A stretch of DNA of 64,000 bases from Crocodylus rhombifer (Eukaryota > Chordata > Crocodylia > Crocodylidae), in assembly GCA_038503035.1 (NCBI GenBank), contig JAVSML010025179.1, forward strand, positions 61,218-125,217, written 5' to 3'. The notes below the pieces were generated by a model. It had not been told where the DNA came from. It searched no databases and saw nothing but the letters and a program-made list of their open reading frames with translations. The translations under genes and the position numbers were made by a program. Position 1 is the stretch's first letter. Each line of letters begins with the position of its first letter. Shown here piece by piece: positions 60,082 through 64,000 of this stretch.

Positions 60082-60525
60082 GCCTAGGGTATTCTTTCTC
60101 TCAGAGTTCCTGCTGGGATAGTAGATCTGTGCACAATGTCTCCTGGAAGTTGCCACTTCCATGTTCCACATCGTCTTGAAGCATACGCCACCTTCTGTGT
60201 GCCATTCTACCGCAGCATTCATATGAACAGCTGCAACAATTTGCTTTTCCTTTCAAAACATTATCTAACTATGATACACTTCCACTGGAGTGAAGGGGAC
60301 TTATGGAAATAGTAGTTATTGATTGTTCAAGCTGTTTTCAATATTTTGCTGCTGTATTTTTACCCACAAAGCTTTTAATATCTAGTCATTGTTTAAATAT
60401 ATGGCACTTTTGCTGAATACCTGTACATAGAAGCCAGTACTTTCTTGTTGATGGAAACTCAATTACCTTCTCACCCTGCCCTCAGATAGTGCTTTTAGTC
60501 AGACCGGAGAGCATAGGGAACTTAG
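60082..60525. other. Downstream sequence, nothing recognised
   Basis: No feature identified. Confidence 0.35.
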
Positions 60526-60980
60526 TGGATGCATCTACACATGTAATTAATGTGCATGAATAAATTCTGGAGCTTCTTGCTCCACAGCACATGGAGCCCA
60601 GTCAGAGCAGCCCAGGCTGTCAGGGGACGCTGAGGTTAGCCTGCCAGCCCAGGGCTTTTCTGACTAGGCTGCACATGCTGTGGAGCAACTGGCTGAGGCA
60701 TGAGTGTGCTTCAGTACAGGGGATGCCTACTGGCTAGCCCTACACTGAAACACCGTGTCCCCCAGCCAGCTGAAGCAGCGTCTACACATGCATTGCTGCT
60801 CATGAAATACAAGCACTGCAGCAGCACTGCAGGGCAGTACTTGTATTTACAAGTGCAACCCTGCTGCGGAGTTTAGTAGTTTCATGCACCCTAATAGAGT
60901 TATACATGTAGATGCCAAGATGTTTACTGAGCAGTTAATTAGTCTGCTGCACAGTAAACATCTCATATAGACACACCCAG
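60526..60980. mobile_element. Chompy-like MITE
   Basis: Left end TGGATGCATCTACACATG; right end, inverted, TGGGTGTGTCTATATGAG. About 455 bp with inner repeats ATGCATTGCTGCTCATGAAA and ACTTGTATTTACAAGTGC. Confidence 0.65.
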
Positions 60981-61026
60981 TAGGTATGGCAGGAGCAATA
61001 GTGTTTCAAAGTGGCACCAGCTAAAT

Positions 61027-61174
61027 CAATGGTTCTTAACCTTTTTCAGCTTCAAGACACTCTTCCATAAGTTTTCCAAATTTAGATCTAAGCTCACTGA
61101 TTTTCAGCTGCAGTGCCATAAAATTCAGAGACATTAGAGAGGTGTCTTGAGGCTAAAAAGGTTGAGAAATAGTG
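61027..61174. mobile_element. Short hAT-type MITE
   Basis: 148 bp. Ends CAATGGTTCTTAACCTTTTT...AAAAAGGTTGAGAAATAGTG. The 8-bp duplication is not clear. Confidence 0.6.
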
Positions 61175-62300
61175 CTCTATACCAGCATTTCTCCAAAACT
61201 TTTATACCCAGGGCACATTATTTTCTGGATTAAAACTGGTGGCACCTTTTCAGTCTTACACCTGAAAAGATGTTTATATTACACATACACATAGAAGACA
61301 TACACAGTAGTACCCAATCTTTTGATCCTGCAGGCTGTATAAGTGGTGCTGGATGAGTCTGTGGGTCTAATCCCACCACATGGGACCAGCATGGCCAGGG
61401 CCTGATCCTACTGTGCAGGGTTTGGAATTCAGGCAGCAAGGTGCTGTGGCAGGGTTAATTGCACTGACCCCCACTGACAAATCGTTCAACCCCTGGGCCA
61501 GATCTGATACTGATAAAGTAACATTTTCCACAACACACTTCTGCTGCTCTCATTACACGTCCTTTGTGATTACCACAGATCCTGGGTTTCCCTGCCATTC
61601 ACTACCCCCTCCCCCCACAGCTCCTGGTCCTGCTGGTTCTCCTCACTCCCCCCACAACCCCCCAGCCCTTCTGGGGCCCCTCACTCCCCTGCTAGAGGAG
61701 GCCCCTGCCCCCAGCTGCCAGGGCAATGGGGCCAGGGTCCACAGCCCCTTGCCTCGGACAGGAGTCAGTGGCTGCTGCAGCAGAGTGGAGCCCGGCTCCC
61801 CACTCCTGCTGCCCACTGCCTGCGTGCTGCAGTCTTGGGTGGGGGGCCAGCTCCCGGCTGCTGCATGCACTCCTGGGTGGGGTAGGGGGGACCCATGCCC
61901 CCAGATCTGTACACAGGGTAGAGGCAGGCATGGGCTGCTTGCTGTGGGCTTGGGCTCCTACCCTGATGCCCTCCCTTGGGGCCTCCACAGCCCAGAGAGT
62001 GTGACCCAGTGTTGCAGGGCACAGAAGACCTGTGTGGGGAAGCTTGTTGCTGCTGTGAGCTCTGTGCTGCCCTGATGAGACATTCCCTGTGCACACAGCA
62101 GCAGTGAGGAGCACAACCCTGCACAACCACCCCCACCTTTGCTGTACGTGCAGGTGGCGCTTGCCAGGGCAGCATGGAGCTCACACCAGCAAGGAGCTTT
62201 CTTGTGCAGCCCTGCTCTGTCCTGTGGTGATGAATCACATCCGCTTCCTTTTATTCAAGGGCAACACATTTGGATTCCACAAGTAACTGGCAAATATATG
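61175..62300. repeat. Probable hAT-related GC-rich repeat
   Basis: Starts near CAGCATTTCTCCAAAACTTT, a hAT-like end. The GC-rich interior resembles that of the 59.6 kb element. The right end was not located. The long overlapping frames inside are compositional. Confidence 0.35.
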
Positions 62301-63250
62301 AATGACCACTGAATGTGTGACAAATAGACAGCCCATCAGTGGGTATGTGCCACATTACCCTGGCTAGAGGAGCCTTGTTCATTCCAAGGTGAAGGATTAG
62401 CCCCCTGCTATTAAGATGAATTAGAAAATAGCACCACCAAATTGTATTTTGTTAGAGACCACTGTGTGTGTGTGTGTGATAAGATTTGAGCAAATCATTT
62501 GGCAAAGGAAAAATGTGTCCTTTCCTCCAGTCCAACAATGTATATGTAATGTCACAGTTATCCAGACACCTCAACTCACATATTACTTCACAAAGCAAAT
62601 GATAGAAAACATAAACCTTGAACATGACAATACATAGACCTTTACCTTCTCTTGATGAATTCTCAAATAACCGTTAACCACAACCGCTCGCAAAAATACA
62701 CAAATGTGGAGCATTTCTATTCTCCATCAAAGAAAAGAAATCCTTAAAGTTTCTGAGCAAGCTAAGCAAATGACTGTGTATCATTAGTATGATATCTTTA
62801 TGGGATAGGCTCCTTCAGAAACAGCCATTATAAATATAATGTTACACTCGGTGATCATTCTCTTTATTATGACAGGTATTGTATTTGGTATCGTGTTATA
62901 TGTTCTGTTAGATAAAATCAATGTACCCATGACTTCAAAAATTACAACTAGAAACCAAATACTTATTAGCCAGACAAATTTAAGTAATTGTGACCCATCC
63001 ATCACTGGCGTACTGAGGGTCAAAGGAGGAACATGTAACATTTAGTTAAACCTTTAAATAGTTTAGTTGAATCTAGCATGAATTTAATTATTTGATTTCT
63101 GTCTTCTAGAAAGTAGCTGCTTGACTCTATTCTGTAATGCTTCCAGCCTGACACAAGTGAATGAACTTTGTATGCCCTGGGCATGAGAGACATGGGCAAG
63201 GGGTGAGTGAAAAATGAATGGGAGTTTTGCATGAGAAAAAGGAGAGAGAA
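62301..63250. other. Downstream sequence with a (TG)n run
   Basis: A TG dinucleotide run lies at 62463-62478. Nothing else recognised. Confidence 0.35.
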
Positions 63251-63934
63251 TGTAACTGTTTATGTAAGCAACAAGGTACCAGATGTGTAAGTTACCAGCC
63301 AGTAACTAACAAACAGCTGAAGAATCCCCTTTGTTGCTCGAGAGCACAAAGGAGATAACAGAAGAAGAAATGCTGCCATGTGGGCAACAAGAACACTTCA
63401 AGGCTGATACCCATTTTTACAACTAAAGTGACCTCAATTTAAGATAAGAAGAAGACAGATGCAGAGCAGCTGCTAAAACACAGACTAAGCATGGAAAAAC
63501 CCCAAGAAGTGAAACAAAGACTGGCAAACCATATAAAAAGAGAACCCAAATGATGCCAAGTAGGTGAAATCTTCTGTCTTCGTATCCGGAGCACAGATGC
63601 ATCTGCTTTTCATCTCGCTCCAGCTACTGTCTTTCACCACCATCACCAGCTTCAGCATCTCAGCTACTCAGTGAACACAGGGTTGGCCACCCTGTGTTAA
63701 CATTGAGCAACTATTGCTGGTAACTATATCTAGTATTTGTCAGTCTGCATGGAATGGTTGTTCTGCATGCATGTTTGTGTGTGATGATGTGCATGATGAC
63801 TTGTGTGTGTCTATATGAACGGTGTGTCAGAACCTCTATGTCTAACTCATGTAATCAATAAACACGGCATTCTGCTTTATCCCCCTTTTCAAAGTCTTAC
63901 TTGTGATTTAAACAATCAGGTTCATTTGTTAACA
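63251..63934 (+). mobile_element. ERV-type LTR at the right edge
   Basis: TATAAAA at 63532-63538 and AATAAA at 63857-63862 give a U3-R-U5 layout like that of the 5999-7975 LTR. The right end TTTGTTAACA is followed after two bases by TGG (63937), a possible primer-binding-site start. The left end (TGTAACTG) is tentative. Any internal region would lie beyond the window. Confidence 0.5.
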
Positions 63935-64000
63935 CGTGGGCCCCCAGGGGAGGTGTGTGAGCTCGATGCCGAATTATATAGGACTGAATTAAGCACAGGC

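Noticed and set aside
59600..60179. Proline-rich frames on both strands
   Set aside because: They overlap the hAT element at 59556-60081 and its GC-rich interior.
61380..62238. Several 90-230 codon frames
   Set aside because: Compositional frames in a GC-rich repeat, overlapping on both strands, with no conserved domain.
1..64000. CRISPR arrays, operons, prokaryotic genes
   Set aside because: No regularly spaced repeats or prokaryotic gene layout; the window is intron-rich vertebrate DNA.

Overview
This is a vertebrate nuclear genome window: intron-rich, AT-leaning and dense in transposable elements. I infer a sauropsid, most likely a crocodilian. CR1 LINEs dominate, and their 3' ends carry the sauropsid tail ('ggactcgatgatct...aggtcccttcc...tctatg'). 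TIR repeats of the Chompy-like crocodilian type, ERV LTRs and hAT/Tigger non-autonomous elements are also present. No prokaryotic, organellar or CRISPR signal was seen, and no rRNA or tRNA gene was recognised.

The one clear host gene is CD38 (ADP-ribosyl cyclase / cyclic ADP-ribose hydrolase) on the + strand. Eight coding exons lie between 10888 and 55904, all with GT/AG junctions and consistent phases, giving a predicted 306-residue type II membrane protein (human CD38 has 300). Intron 1 is about 27.7 kb. All twelve cysteines of the fold and the core catalytic residues (Trp127, Glu148, Asp157, Trp190, Glu228 here) are present. Two active-site positions differ from human CD38 (Arg to Lys, Thr to Ile).

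Layout: 1-10.9 kb is upstream sequence. It holds an orphan exon-like ORF, a 1.1 kb TIR element, a CR1 with an ORF1 esterase and a broken ORF2 split by a 2 kb LTR, and a 256 bp near-perfect palindrome less than 1 kb from the CD38 start codon. 11-38.8 kb is intron 1, with hAT elements, LTR-like segments, MITEs and several CR1/L3 copies including a 342-codon open RT fragment. 38.8-56 kb holds exons 2-8. In intron 5 a 1.3 kb hAT element begins just outside the exon 5 splice donor. Intron 6 holds a full-length Tigger1-type DNA transposon (48343-50753) with TA target duplications. 56-64 kb is downstream sequence with a third copy of the 1.1 kb TIR element, hAT/MITE copies, and an ERV LTR with TATA box and poly(A) signal at the right edge.

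Most notable: (1) the Tigger1 copy looks, from memory, almost identical to the mammalian Tigger1 family, which would imply horizontal transfer between amniote lineages; (2) a three-copy TIR family that makes 3-bp duplications and that I cannot assign to a superfamily; (3) transposon insertions close to CD38 splice sites and its promoter. I saw no new multi-gene system.
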